Shown here: positions 35,683 to 43,335 of the stretch, in pieces
How positions within the stretch are numbered: position 1 is the stretch's first letter
Layout of the letters: the number at the start of each line of letters is the position of its first letter
NCBI RefSeq assembly: GCF_001611555.1
Contig: NZ_LSGP01000001.1
Span: 348,824-412,823, forward strand
Direction: 5' to 3'
DNA length: 64,000 nt
From: Anaerosporomusa subterranea
GTDB lineage: Bacteria; Bacillota; Negativicutes; Sporomusales; Acetonemataceae
The notes under the pieces: model-generated
Databases searched by the model: none
Told to the model about the DNA's origin: nothing
What the model saw: only the letters and a program-made list of their open reading frames with translations
Position numbers and translations under genes: made by a program

Positions 35683-36651
35683 ATGAGAAACATCAAATGG
35701 CAACTTCTGATTGCCGTCCTTGTCATAGCCGCCGTTAGTCTTAGCGGCTGTAATCTGTTTAAGTCACCGCAAAAGAAACCAGACGCGCCGCAGCAACAGC
35801 CGCAACAAACTGCAAATGCAAAGGAACCGGACATTACTGTCTATATGCATGAGACAGGTGAGAAAAAGACGATGAAGATGGAAGACTATATCGCCGGGGT
35901 GGTCGCCGGTGAGATGAAGCCGGATTGGCCGGTAACGGCGCTGGCGGCTCAGGCGATTATCGCCCGGACCTTTACCCTTGAGGCGATTGAAACAAAAGGC
36001 GGCGTTAAAGAGCGCGGCACACAGGCGTCGACAGATATAAAAGAATTTCAAGCCTATAGCGGCAAAGCAGTCAATGACAATGTGCGAAAAGCAGTAGAAA
36101 TGACTCGCGGCATGGTGGCGGTTTACCAGGGTAAGCCAATTAAGTCCTGGTTTCATGCCAGCGCTGGCGGCAAGACTGCTACTGCCAAAGAAGGGCTGGC
36201 GTACAATGATCCTGAACCACCCTATATTCAATCGGTACAATCACCTGACGACTTGGCGCCGGATGATGTAAAGAATTGGGAAGTCAGCTTCACGAAAGAC
36301 GAAGTCATTGCCGCTCTGACGAAGACAGGTAAGAAGGTTAGCGATATATCAAGCCTGGTGATTGGGCAAAAGGGCCCATCTGGCCGGGCAACGATGTTTA
36401 CAGTCAATAACAGCGAGCAGATATCGGCTCCGCCGCTCCGGGTTGCACTGGATAGCACGAAGCTCAAGTCGCTGCTGTTAGACAAGGTCGAAGTATCCGA
36501 GGATCACGTCATCTTTAGCGGTAAGGGCTACGGCCACGGTGTTGGCATGTCCCAATGGGGGGCAAACAAGATGGCTGTTGACGGGAAGAAGCCAGAGGAT
36601 ATTATCACCCATTACTTCAAAGGCGTAACAGTAGAAAAACGCTGGCAATAA
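35683..36651 (+). CDS. SpoIID/LytB-domain lipoprotein
   Basis: A 322-residue lytic-transglycosylase-type protein. The lipoprotein signal ends in LSGC with Cys23. The SpoIID domain has the catalytic-type Glu77 in VVAGEMKPDW, SWFHASAGGKT and the closing GYGHGVGMSQWGA. SpoIID cleaves denuded peptidoglycan during engulfment. ATG 35683 follows GGGGGA. It is not next to spoIIQ or spoIIIA genes, and a paralogue ends at position 76, so it may be a SpoIID-like relative rather than SpoIID itself. Confidence 0.85.
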   Translation: MRNIKWQLLIAVLVIAAVSLSGCNLFKSPQKKPDAPQQQPQQTANAKEPDITVYMHETGEKKTMKMEDYIAGVVAGEMKPDWPVTALAAQAIIARTFTLEAIETKGGVKERGTQASTDIKEFQAYSGKAVNDNVRKAVEMTRGMVAVYQGKPIKSWFHASAGGKTATAKEGLAYNDPEPPYIQSVQSPDDLAPDDVKNWEVSFTKDEVIAALTKTGKKVSDISSLVIGQKGPSGRATMFTVNNSEQISAPPLRVALDSTKLKSLLLDKVEVSEDHVIFSGKGYGHGVGMSQWGANKMAVDGKKPEDIITHYFKGVTVEKRWQ

Positions 36652-36656
36652 TGCAG

Positions 36657-36685
36657 AAAAGGAGTCGGGAAACCGGCTCCTTTTT
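36657..36685 (+). terminator. Intrinsic terminator after the SpoIID-like gene
   Basis: 12-bp stem (one G-T pair), GAAA tetraloop at 36669-36672 and T tract 36681-36685. Confidence 0.9.
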
Positions 36686-36753
36686 CATTCTACTAGAATT
36701 TATAAGTTTTTTGAGGCGACAAAGCCAGATAAGATAAGGGCCGGGAGCAATTG

Positions 36754-36896
36754 GCCGCGAAAACGCGAAGGGCGCATAGCGCCTGCGCGAGGGGTTCCGC
36801 AGGGGAACAAATACGCATAACATGCGCATAATATTTTTCTTTTTATGCATTCCCGCTTTAACCGTAGACGCGCAGCGTCTTTCGCGTTTTCGCGGC
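36754..36896. repeat. Long-range inverted repeat in the gap before gerAA
   Basis: 16-bp perfect arms, GCCGCGAAAACGCGAA (36754-36769) and its complement (36881-36896), enclose 111 bp with further short palindromes (GGCGCATAGCGCC). The rest of the 366-bp gap 36652-37017 holds only the terminator. Probably another dispersed palindromic element, seen once here. Confidence 0.65.
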
Positions 36897-37017
36897 AAAA
36901 AAACGTTTTTTTCGTTCTCAAAGACCACACAGCGGTTTTTCTCATGCCAGTTTCAGCATTAAAAACCATATTTTGGGCAACATATAACAGATGATCATAC
37001 AGGTAGGTGGTGAGAAA

Positions 37018-38667
37018 ATGACGAATCAGCCCCGCCGTTTTGGTAAATTATCTGCTGTTGTCGATGGGGCGTCTAGACAGATCGCCAGCACGCGACTTGC
37101 TGATTTACGCAGGATCATCCTCCAAGCGCGCGAAATCGCGCAGGAAATGGCTACTTTGGGTGGACTGCTGGCGCGAGGCACTGCTGAAGCCAATCAGCCG
37201 TTTCTCTTTACCCCAAACCTATCTGTGAACGAAAGTCAATTACGTAAGGTATTTACAGACTGTCAGGATGTCGTTTTCCGCCGCTTTACACTTGCCGGCA
37301 GGGCCGCGCGGCTGATCTACATCGACGGTCTTTGTGATAAAGACCTGCTGGAACGCGGCGTGCTACAACCGCTGTTGAGTCAAATAAATCTTGATTTCGG
37401 GTCAGGCCTGCTGGAAACCTTAGCTCGCTATCTGACTGTTCCTGACTTAGATGCTCCTGCAAACGCCGGTAAAGCCATTCAGGCGATACTTATGGGTAGT
37501 GCTTTGATAATGGTAGACGGAATCGACGAAGTTGTGACTGTCGACGTCGCGAAATATGTTAAGCGAGCTATTGAGCAACCCAAAAGTGAAGGCGGCAATG
37601 TTCGCGGACCACAGGATGCGTTCAATGAGACAATAAAAGATGGCGTGGCACTGTTGCGGCGGCGGTTGGCAAACGCGAATCTAAAAGTCCATTACAGCTC
37701 AATCGGCTATCTAACGAAAACGACAGTTGCCGTCGTTTATATCTCGAATCTGGTTAAACCCGGTCTGGTAGAAACCGTTGAACAGCGTTTGGCATCGATT
37801 CAGACTGATGCCGTCTTTTTTTCCGCAACCGTCGGCGAGTTTCTTGCAAATCGTAACTGGTCTCCCTTTCCGCAAATTTTCGCCACCGAGCGACCGGAAA
37901 CGGTTGCCATGGGATTATGTGAAGGCCGCGTTGGCATCTTGGTGGATAATACTCCCTTCGCCATAATCGTTCCCTGCACATTTACTTCGATGCTACAGAC
38001 GTCGGATGACTATACTCTACAACCGATTATTGCCAGCCTGATTCGCATAACCCGCCATATATCGGCCATCATGGCGATATTTTTGATGCCGCTGTATATC
38101 GCAATGATCTCATTCCATCCCGGCACTCTGCCTGTATCTCTGGCAATTTCCATTGCCGAGCTTCGCGCTAAGACACCGTTTCCGACACTAATAGAGGTCT
38201 TGTTTATGGAGGGCCTGTTAGAAATATTTCAGGAGTCGATCGTTCGTCTGCCAATTCGTTTGGCTGGAGCCGCCAGTATGTTGGGCGCCTTTGTTATCGG
38301 CAACACGGTCGTGCAGGCAGGGTTAATCAATCCTTTGCTGGTAGTGGCAACCGCATCCACAGCTATCGCTTCTTACACCATGCCGTCCCCTAATCTGTCA
38401 CAGGCAATGCGGTGGCTGCGGATTCCGGCGATCTTTGCGGCGGCTGTTCTTGGTTTGTATGGGATTGCGCTAGCGTGGCTATTGATGGTCGTTCATGCCT
38501 GCTCTCTGCGCAGCTTTGGCGAGTCCTTTCTAGGCAATTTATTTAATGTGTCGCTTTGGCAAGACTGGAAAGACAATGTGGTGCGAATGCCGGCTGTTCT
38601 GCAGAAAACTCGCCCAAAAGTGTACGGCGCAAAAAAAGAAGATCGGAGTGGAATTGACAATGCCTAA
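37018..38667 (+). CDS. Spore germination protein GerAA family
   Basis: The 549-residue A subunit of a GerA-type germinant receptor: a soluble N-terminal part (about 1-310; DGICDEVV-like segment ILVDGIDEVVTVD region) followed by about five membrane segments, with the family motif PQAFNET-like (GPQDAFNETIKDG). It sits in the spore inner membrane. ATG 37018 is chosen because AGGTGGTGAG lies upstream; ATG 36991 has no ribosome site. It overlaps gerAB by 8 nt. The germinant cannot be predicted. Confidence 0.92.
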   Translation: MTNQPRRFGKLSAVVDGASRQIASTRLADLRRIILQAREIAQEMATLGGLLARGTAEANQPFLFTPNLSVNESQLRKVFTDCQDVVFRRFTLAGRAARLIYIDGLCDKDLLERGVLQPLLSQINLDFGSGLLETLARYLTVPDLDAPANAGKAIQAILMGSALIMVDGIDEVVTVDVAKYVKRAIEQPKSEGGNVRGPQDAFNETIKDGVALLRRRLANANLKVHYSSIGYLTKTTVAVVYISNLVKPGLVETVEQRLASIQTDAVFFSATVGEFLANRNWSPFPQIFATERPETVAMGLCEGRVGILVDNTPFAIIVPCTFTSMLQTSDDYTLQPIIASLIRITRHISAIMAIFLMPLYIAMISFHPGTLPVSLAISIAELRAKTPFPTLIEVLFMEGLLEIFQESIVRLPIRLAGAASMLGAFVIGNTVVQAGLINPLLVVATASTAIASYTMPSPNLSQAMRWLRIPAIFAAAVLGLYGIALAWLLMVVHACSLRSFGESFLGNLFNVSLWQDWKDNVVRMPAVLQKTRPKVYGAKKEDRSGIDNA

Positions 38668-39763
38668 CTTGGAAGCAAAATCTAAGCTGACTGCCGTAGA
38701 GTTTGCGATTCTACTGGCCGGAGTTCAAATGAACGTTTTCGCGATTAGCTTTGCCCCGGCGCTGGAAACCGCCCGCGGTCAAGCTTGGTTGAGTGTCATT
38801 ATGGCCGGCGGAGTGTATTGTCTGGCTGCATGGATGATGATCAGACTGGGACAGCGATATCCGCAAAAAACGATTGTCGAATATATGCCAGAAATATGGG
38901 GCAAATATCTGGGCGGAACAATGGTCTGGTGGTTCATTGTTGCCGTGACTTTGCGCTTGAGCGCCTCGCTGCAGGCCTTTAGCCGGGAAGTGACTTTCTT
39001 TCTTTTTGACCGAACACCTTATGAAATCATCATTATCACTTTTGTTATTGCAGCCGCTTATTGCGCTGTTCAGGATTTAGGGACAATTATCCGGGTGACG
39101 CAGATTGTATTTTTCATAGGCAATGCTTTGTCGATAATTCTGCTGCTACTGAGCTTAAGCACTTTCCAAATAACCAATGTCTTGCCATTATGGCAAGGGA
39201 ATTGGTCTCAATTAGCTGGCGGGGTAGTTGATGATTGGCTGTTGTTTGCAGGCTATTCAATACTTTTTATTCTGATGCCCCAGGTAAGCGAGCAGAAACA
39301 GCTTGGCCGCACTGTAGGCTTAGCATTTGGTTATTGTACGGTACTGTTTACCGCTATCATTTTGACTATCATCGGCTCGCAGGGCATCAACTCAGCATTG
39401 AAGAGTCCGTTTCCACTAGTGACGGTTATCCGCGCGGTGGAAATCCCGGGAACCTTTCTGGAGCGTCTGGACACATATCTGATTGTCGTCAAGGTGCTCA
39501 TTCTCTATATCAGCGTCTACACCTACTTGTATGTGTTGGCCGAGACGTTGCGCCGTCTCTATGATTATCGCGACCGCCGCCCATTTGTATTATTATTGCT
39601 GCCAGTCATTTTTTTTATCAGTGATGCGTTACACACCACTTGGCTATTCGCGTTGACTATACAAATTGCCAACGCGATGGGGCTGATCGAATCGTTTGCG
39701 CTGATTCCGTTAACGTTATTCTTGGCGAGGAGGAAGAAATGTGCTGACAAGCAAGCGGTGTGA
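38660..39763 (+). CDS. Spore germination protein GerAB family
   Basis: The 367-residue B subunit, a ten-segment membrane protein of the amino-acid/polyamine/organocation transporter superfamily that binds the germinant. ATG 38660 has CGGAGTGG about 8 nt upstream, inside gerAA. It overlaps both neighbours, so the three genes are translationally coupled. Confidence 0.92.
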   Translation: MPNLEAKSKLTAVEFAILLAGVQMNVFAISFAPALETARGQAWLSVIMAGGVYCLAAWMMIRLGQRYPQKTIVEYMPEIWGKYLGGTMVWWFIVAVTLRLSASLQAFSREVTFFLFDRTPYEIIIITFVIAAAYCAVQDLGTIIRVTQIVFFIGNALSIILLLLSLSTFQITNVLPLWQGNWSQLAGGVVDDWLLFAGYSILFILMPQVSEQKQLGRTVGLAFGYCTVLFTAIILTIIGSQGINSALKSPFPLVTVIRAVEIPGTFLERLDTYLIVVKVLILYISVYTYLYVLAETLRRLYDYRDRRPFVLLLLPVIFFISDALHTTWLFALTIQIANAMGLIESFALIPLTLFLARRKKCADKQAV

Positions 39764-40958
39764 GCCAAAGCAATTATGCGCCATTGGCCTACTGATTGTC
39801 CTCTGCATGATTTTGACCGGCTGCTGGGATCAGCGCGAATTACAGGATCGAGGTTTCGTCTTAGCCTCTGCCATCGATGCCAACGATGAAAGTTCCTCTT
39901 CTCTGAAACAGCAGCGAATTGAGAGCTTTGCTTATCCACATGGCGGCAGTCCATACCGCCTAAGTTTGCAGATGCTGCGCTTAGGCGGCCAGACAAGTGA
40001 GGAAGGCTCGAAGAAAAGCAACGGCGGTAAGACATATGTGCTTTCAAACACCGGTCATTCTCTGTTTGAGATGGCCAGAGACATGTGGGGGCAAAGCAGC
40101 AAGGCACTCTGGTTTGAACACCAGCAAGCTATTATTATCAGTGAGGCGGCTCTAAAACATGCAGGGCTGGCTCACTTTCTCGACTTCTTTCAGCGCGACA
40201 GTGAAATGCGCTGGAGAACCCGTATTTATATAACCCCGGGCAAAGCGCGGCCCCTGCTTGAGTACGAGCCGCCCAGCGGTGAACCAGGCGGATTATTCTT
40301 TACCGCTCTCTCCCGTCAGTACGGCAAAGATCCGCATTTGCCAACATTTAGAACCGATCTGGGGTTTACTACCTTTGACTTGGATAACGGCAGCGATATC
40401 ATCCTGCCACGCATCGAAATGGTAGATAACGACGTCAAGGTAAATGGCGCCGCTCTATTTAAAAAGGACCGGCTGGTCGGCTATATTGATGAATATGCGG
40501 TTAAGGGACAAAAGTATATCCTCGGGATGGAGAAATCGGCGCTTATTACGTTTGAGTGCCCGCTCCATCCCGGCGGCGTGACCGTGTTTGAACTATATCG
40601 GCATCATACCGTTCTTACGCCGCATGTCGAAGGCGACTCCATCTACTTTACTTTGGACATTGCCATGCGAGGCAACCTGGGTGAGGCTACCTGCGCGCTT
40701 AAGCATAATACGACCGGCAGACAGTACCAAGAGGATGCGCGTCAGATGTTTGCGCAGGAAGTGAAGCGCAATATCGAATATGGCCGCAAAACCGCTCAGG
40801 ATTTAGGAGTTGACGTTCTAAATTATTCCCGGTTGCTGAAAGCAAAGGAACCTAAGACTTGGGAGAAAATAAAAGATCGCTGGGATGAAATATTCCCAAC
40901 GATTCCATTAATTGTTTCGGTCAACATAACCATCTTAAATGTAGGAGAACATCAATAG
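39741..40958 (+). CDS. Spore germination lipoprotein GerAC family
   Basis: The 405-residue C subunit, a lipoprotein with signal ending LTGC (Cys28) and the family start GCWDQRELQDRGFV. GTG 39741 follows GAGGAGG. It overlaps the gerAB end by 23 nt. A short weak hairpin (40954-40972) lies at the stop codon, between this gene and the convergent small membrane gene. Confidence 0.92.
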   Translation: MLTSKRCEPKQLCAIGLLIVLCMILTGCWDQRELQDRGFVLASAIDANDESSSSLKQQRIESFAYPHGGSPYRLSLQMLRLGGQTSEEGSKKSNGGKTYVLSNTGHSLFEMARDMWGQSSKALWFEHQQAIIISEAALKHAGLAHFLDFFQRDSEMRWRTRIYITPGKARPLLEYEPPSGEPGGLFFTALSRQYGKDPHLPTFRTDLGFTTFDLDNGSDIILPRIEMVDNDVKVNGAALFKKDRLVGYIDEYAVKGQKYILGMEKSALITFECPLHPGGVTVFELYRHHTVLTPHVEGDSIYFTLDIAMRGNLGEATCALKHNTTGRQYQEDARQMFAQEVKRNIEYGRKTAQDLGVDVLNYSRLLKAKEPKTWEKIKDRWDEIFPTIPLIVSVNITILNVGEHQ

Positions 40959-40967
40959 CCTGCCTAG

Positions 40968-41195
40968 CTATTGTAAAAGCTGGCTAACGCCCCACGTTGT
41001 AAATAGAAGAGCAGCATAGAAGGCTGCTATTTTACGCGCCAACTGCGCCTCCTTAAGACGAGCGTCGTGTTTATTAAGAACAACAGCCAGCCGCCAAGAT
41101 GAAAGGGCCGTAAAGAGCAGTATCAGTGGCAATTCAAACTGGCTCATGTGTGCCACGACAAACGCAATTCTTTGCCAAATCATGGGTAGATCCAT
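40968..41195 (-). CDS. Small two-segment membrane protein next to the ger operon
   Basis: A 75-residue protein with two hydrophobic segments (about residues 20-40 and 53-73) joined by a charged loop (KHDARLKEAQLARK). AAGGAGGCGAG lies 4-7 nt before ATG 41195, which supports a real gene. Similar small membrane proteins (for example the CLC_0170 group) occur near clostridial germination genes; I cannot confirm membership. Convergent to gerAC. Confidence 0.6.
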   Translation of the reverse strand: MDLPMIWQRIAFVVAHMSQFELPLILLFTALSSWRLAVVLNKHDARLKEAQLARKIAAFYAALLFTTWGVSQLLQ

Positions 41196-41260
41196 ACTCT
41201 CGCCTCCTTCGGTTCGTTATTAGAGCGTGTTTCAAAAAAACACGCAACCATAAAAAAAGG

Positions 41261-41382
41261 GAGGCTGTTAGAAAATGCCCAGATGCTAGGAACAGCGAGG
41301 CTTGCGCCGCGCCGCGTACAAAAGGTACGCAAGCAAGCAAACGCAGTCGTGACAACGCAGATGGGTGTTTTGTAACAGCCTC
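41261..41382. repeat. Dispersed palindromic repeat, GTTGATAAA family, copy 2 (reverse orientation)
   Basis: Terminal inverted repeat GAGGCTGTTA/TAACAGCCTC. Its reverse complement shares CCCATCTGCGTTGT near one end and CCTAGCATCTGG near the other with copy 1 at 35274-35397. It lies between the small membrane gene and yabP. Confidence 0.75.
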
Positions 41383-41479
41383 TATTAGTATATCCATGTT
41401 GTCATGTGAGTAATTGTGTACTACATCATTCCTGACAAGCATATACATTTGATGAAACAAGTTGATGGGAGGAGAAGAT

Positions 41480-41761
41480 ATGCCAGCTGACGATAAAAAT
41501 CCTCAATGGCGCCATCAGATTATCCTCACCGATCGTGAGGAAATGCTGGTAGAAGGCGTGCTCGGTCTGGGTAGTTTTGATGAACGGGAAATCTCCATGG
41601 ATACAGAACAGGGATCGTTGCTGATTAAAGGCGAAGAATTGGATATCAAGCAACTGAACCTGGATAAGGGCAGTGTTGTCATTGAGGGTTTAATTAAGCT
41701 GATTTCCTATGATGATGAAACACGCAGTAAAAAGGGTCTGCTGGGCCGCTTACTGAAATAG
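41480..41761 (+). CDS. yabP: Spore coat morphogenesis protein YabP
   Basis: A 93-residue YabP/YqfC family protein required for sporulation in Bacillus (sigma-E regulon). The family core EMLVEGVLGLGSFDEREI and LLIKGEELDIKQLNLDKG is clear. ATG 41480 is chosen over 41462 because GGAGGAGA (41467-41474) lies between. The yabP-yabQ pair is 3 bp apart, as in Bacillus. Confidence 0.93.
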   Translation: MPADDKNPQWRHQIILTDREEMLVEGVLGLGSFDEREISMDTEQGSLLIKGEELDIKQLNLDKGSVVIEGLIKLISYDDETRSKKGLLGRLLK

Positions 41762-41764
41762 GCG

Positions 41765-42223
41765 ATGAACGAGCAACTATATACATTTCTCTTGCTAGCG
41801 GCAACCGGAGCGGTGTTGGCCTTTGTATTCGACTGCTACCGAGTAACCCGCAATACACTTAAATTGCGGCGGTTTGCCACAGCTCTCGGAGACCTGTTTT
41901 ATTGGCTGTTGGCGACAGTCGTAGTATTCCTGGCCTTGCTCAAAGGGAACTGGGGAGAAATCCGGTTTTTTGTTTTTCTTGCGCTATTTTCCGGAGCTGG
42001 TCTTTACTTCCGCTTTCTTAGTGTTTATGCAACGTTAATTCTCGGGAAAACCGCCAGAACCATTGGTAAAATTCTTCGACTCGTTGGAGTAGTCATCAGC
42101 TATCTTCTTATCCGGCCTATACTATTGCCAACACGCTGGGTTTACCGTCGCGCTATTTCAGGAGGAACAAGACTATTTCGTTGGGCGACCGTCCCTAAGG
42201 ACGGAAAACCGCCAGAAGTATAA
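41765..42223 (+). CDS. yabQ: Spore cortex biosynthesis protein YabQ
   Basis: A 152-residue membrane protein with about four hydrophobic segments in the first 120 residues and a basic tail. YabQ is needed for spore cortex formation. It lacks a strong ribosome site (AATAGGCG) and is probably translated by coupling with yabP. Position before divIC matches Bacillus. Confidence 0.88.
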   Translation: MNEQLYTFLLLAATGAVLAFVFDCYRVTRNTLKLRRFATALGDLFYWLLATVVVFLALLKGNWGEIRFFVFLALFSGAGLYFRFLSVYATLILGKTARTIGKILRLVGVVISYLLIRPILLPTRWVYRRAISGGTRLFRWATVPKDGKPPEV

Positions 42224-42297
42224 GAAAGAAAGAGGGAATCGGCATTGTTATGCCGAATGCTTCATCAATGAAAGCCAAACGAGGGGTGAGATGAGGC

Positions 42298-42585
42298 ATG
42301 CCTGCGCCCAAGCGATACAAAATCAAGTGGTTTAACTTGGCGCTACTGCTGCTGAGTGCTTATTTTTGCTATCTTGTTACCGATCGGTATCTAGAAATGT
42401 CGTCAATCCAGCGGGAAACCAGTGCTGTCAGCCAGCAGCTAGAACAAGCCCAGACAGTCAATCAACAACTTCAGGCTGAACGTGATCGGCTGTTGGCTCC
42501 GGCCTATGTTGAAAAACTTGCCCGCGAACAGCTTGGCCTAGTGAAACCTGGCGAATTGCCTTACGTTCCGTCTGGGAAAAAGTAA
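42298..42585 (+). CDS. divIC: Septum formation initiator DivIC/FtsB
   Basis: A 95-residue bitopic division protein: a basic cytoplasmic start, one membrane segment (about residues 14-30) and a coiled coil (about 35-70) ending in the family motif YVEKLAREQLGLVKPGE. It joins FtsL and DivIB/FtsQ in the divisome. ATG 42298 is close to GGGGTGAG. Confidence 0.92.
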   Translation: MPAPKRYKIKWFNLALLLLSAYFCYLVTDRYLEMSSIQRETSAVSQQLEQAQTVNQQLQAERDRLLAPAYVEKLAREQLGLVKPGELPYVPSGKK

Positions 42586-42599
42586 ACCAATTAAGATTC

Positions 42600-42629
42600 T
42601 TGACACATTTTACAGTCCGAGAGTATAAT
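42600..42629 (+). promoter_or_regulatory. Full-consensus sigma-A promoter of the S1-domain gene
   Basis: TTGACA (42600-42605) and TATAAT (42624-42629) with an 18-bp spacer, both hexamers perfect. Confidence 0.85.
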
Positions 42630-42662
42630 ATGGATGCATAACACACATTTAAGGGAGGACTT

Positions 42663-43082
42663 TTGATTAGTATGTCCATTGAAGTTGGCAGTATTGTTGA
42701 GGGAGTAGTGACAGGAATCACGAACTTCGGAGCGTTTATCGAACTGCCGGGGGGAAAGGTCGGTCTGATTCACATCTCAGAAGTGGCCGATGTTTACGTC
42801 CGTGATGTGAAGGATTTTCTTAAAGAACAAGACCGCGTTAAAGTAAAAGTGCTGTCAATAGACGATCGCGGCAAAATCGGCTTGTCGATTAAACAGCTTC
42901 AGCCTCCCGCGCCACGAAAACCTGCCAACGATTTTAGACGTCCGATGCATCGGGTTGGCGCCGTTTCCTTTGAAGATAAGCTAAATAAATTTCTAAAAGA
43001 CAGTGACGAACGTCTTACCGACCTGAAACGGAACACTGATTCCAAGCGGGGCGGCAGAGGCGGCGCGCGCAAAGCCGAATAA
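42663..43082 (+). CDS. S1 RNA-binding domain protein (YabR-like)
   Basis: A 139-residue protein with one S1 domain (about residues 7-78; GSIVEGVVTGITNFGAFIE and GLIHISEVAD) and a basic, disordered tail ending KRGGRGGARKAE. It probably binds RNA or ribosomes, as general-stress S1 proteins do. AGGGAGG (42652-42658) is 4 nt from TTG 42663 and 13 nt from ATG 42672; the start is uncertain by three codons. Position between divIC and spoIIE equals Bacillus yabR. Confidence 0.88.
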   Translation: MISMSIEVGSIVEGVVTGITNFGAFIELPGGKVGLIHISEVADVYVRDVKDFLKEQDRVKVKVLSIDDRGKIGLSIKQLQPPAPRKPANDFRRPMHRVGAVSFEDKLNKFLKDSDERLTDLKRNTDSKRGGRGGARKAE

Positions 43083-43095
43083 TTAATGAACTCTG

Positions 43096-43126
43096 ACCGG
43101 GACCTGAAAAACAGGTTCCGGTTTTT
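43096..43126 (+). terminator. Intrinsic terminator after the S1-domain gene
   Basis: 11-bp stem (43096-43106 with 43112-43122, one G-T pair), AAAAA loop and T tract. Confidence 0.88.
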
Positions 43127-43335
43127 GTGTATCTTCTACATAATATCCGCCCATTCGCCTTGGCCCGCCGTCTCGTGGCGGGTAACATAAAAGAAACACA
43201 CTTTCTTAAGCCGATTTTTTGGATTTGTTGTCAAATTTGTAAAGTATTTCATCATGACAAGCTTCTTCCTTTAGACAAATCCTTTTGTCAGTATTGTGTA
43301 GAATGAGACCTGACAGCTGAAGAGGAGTGGAGATT

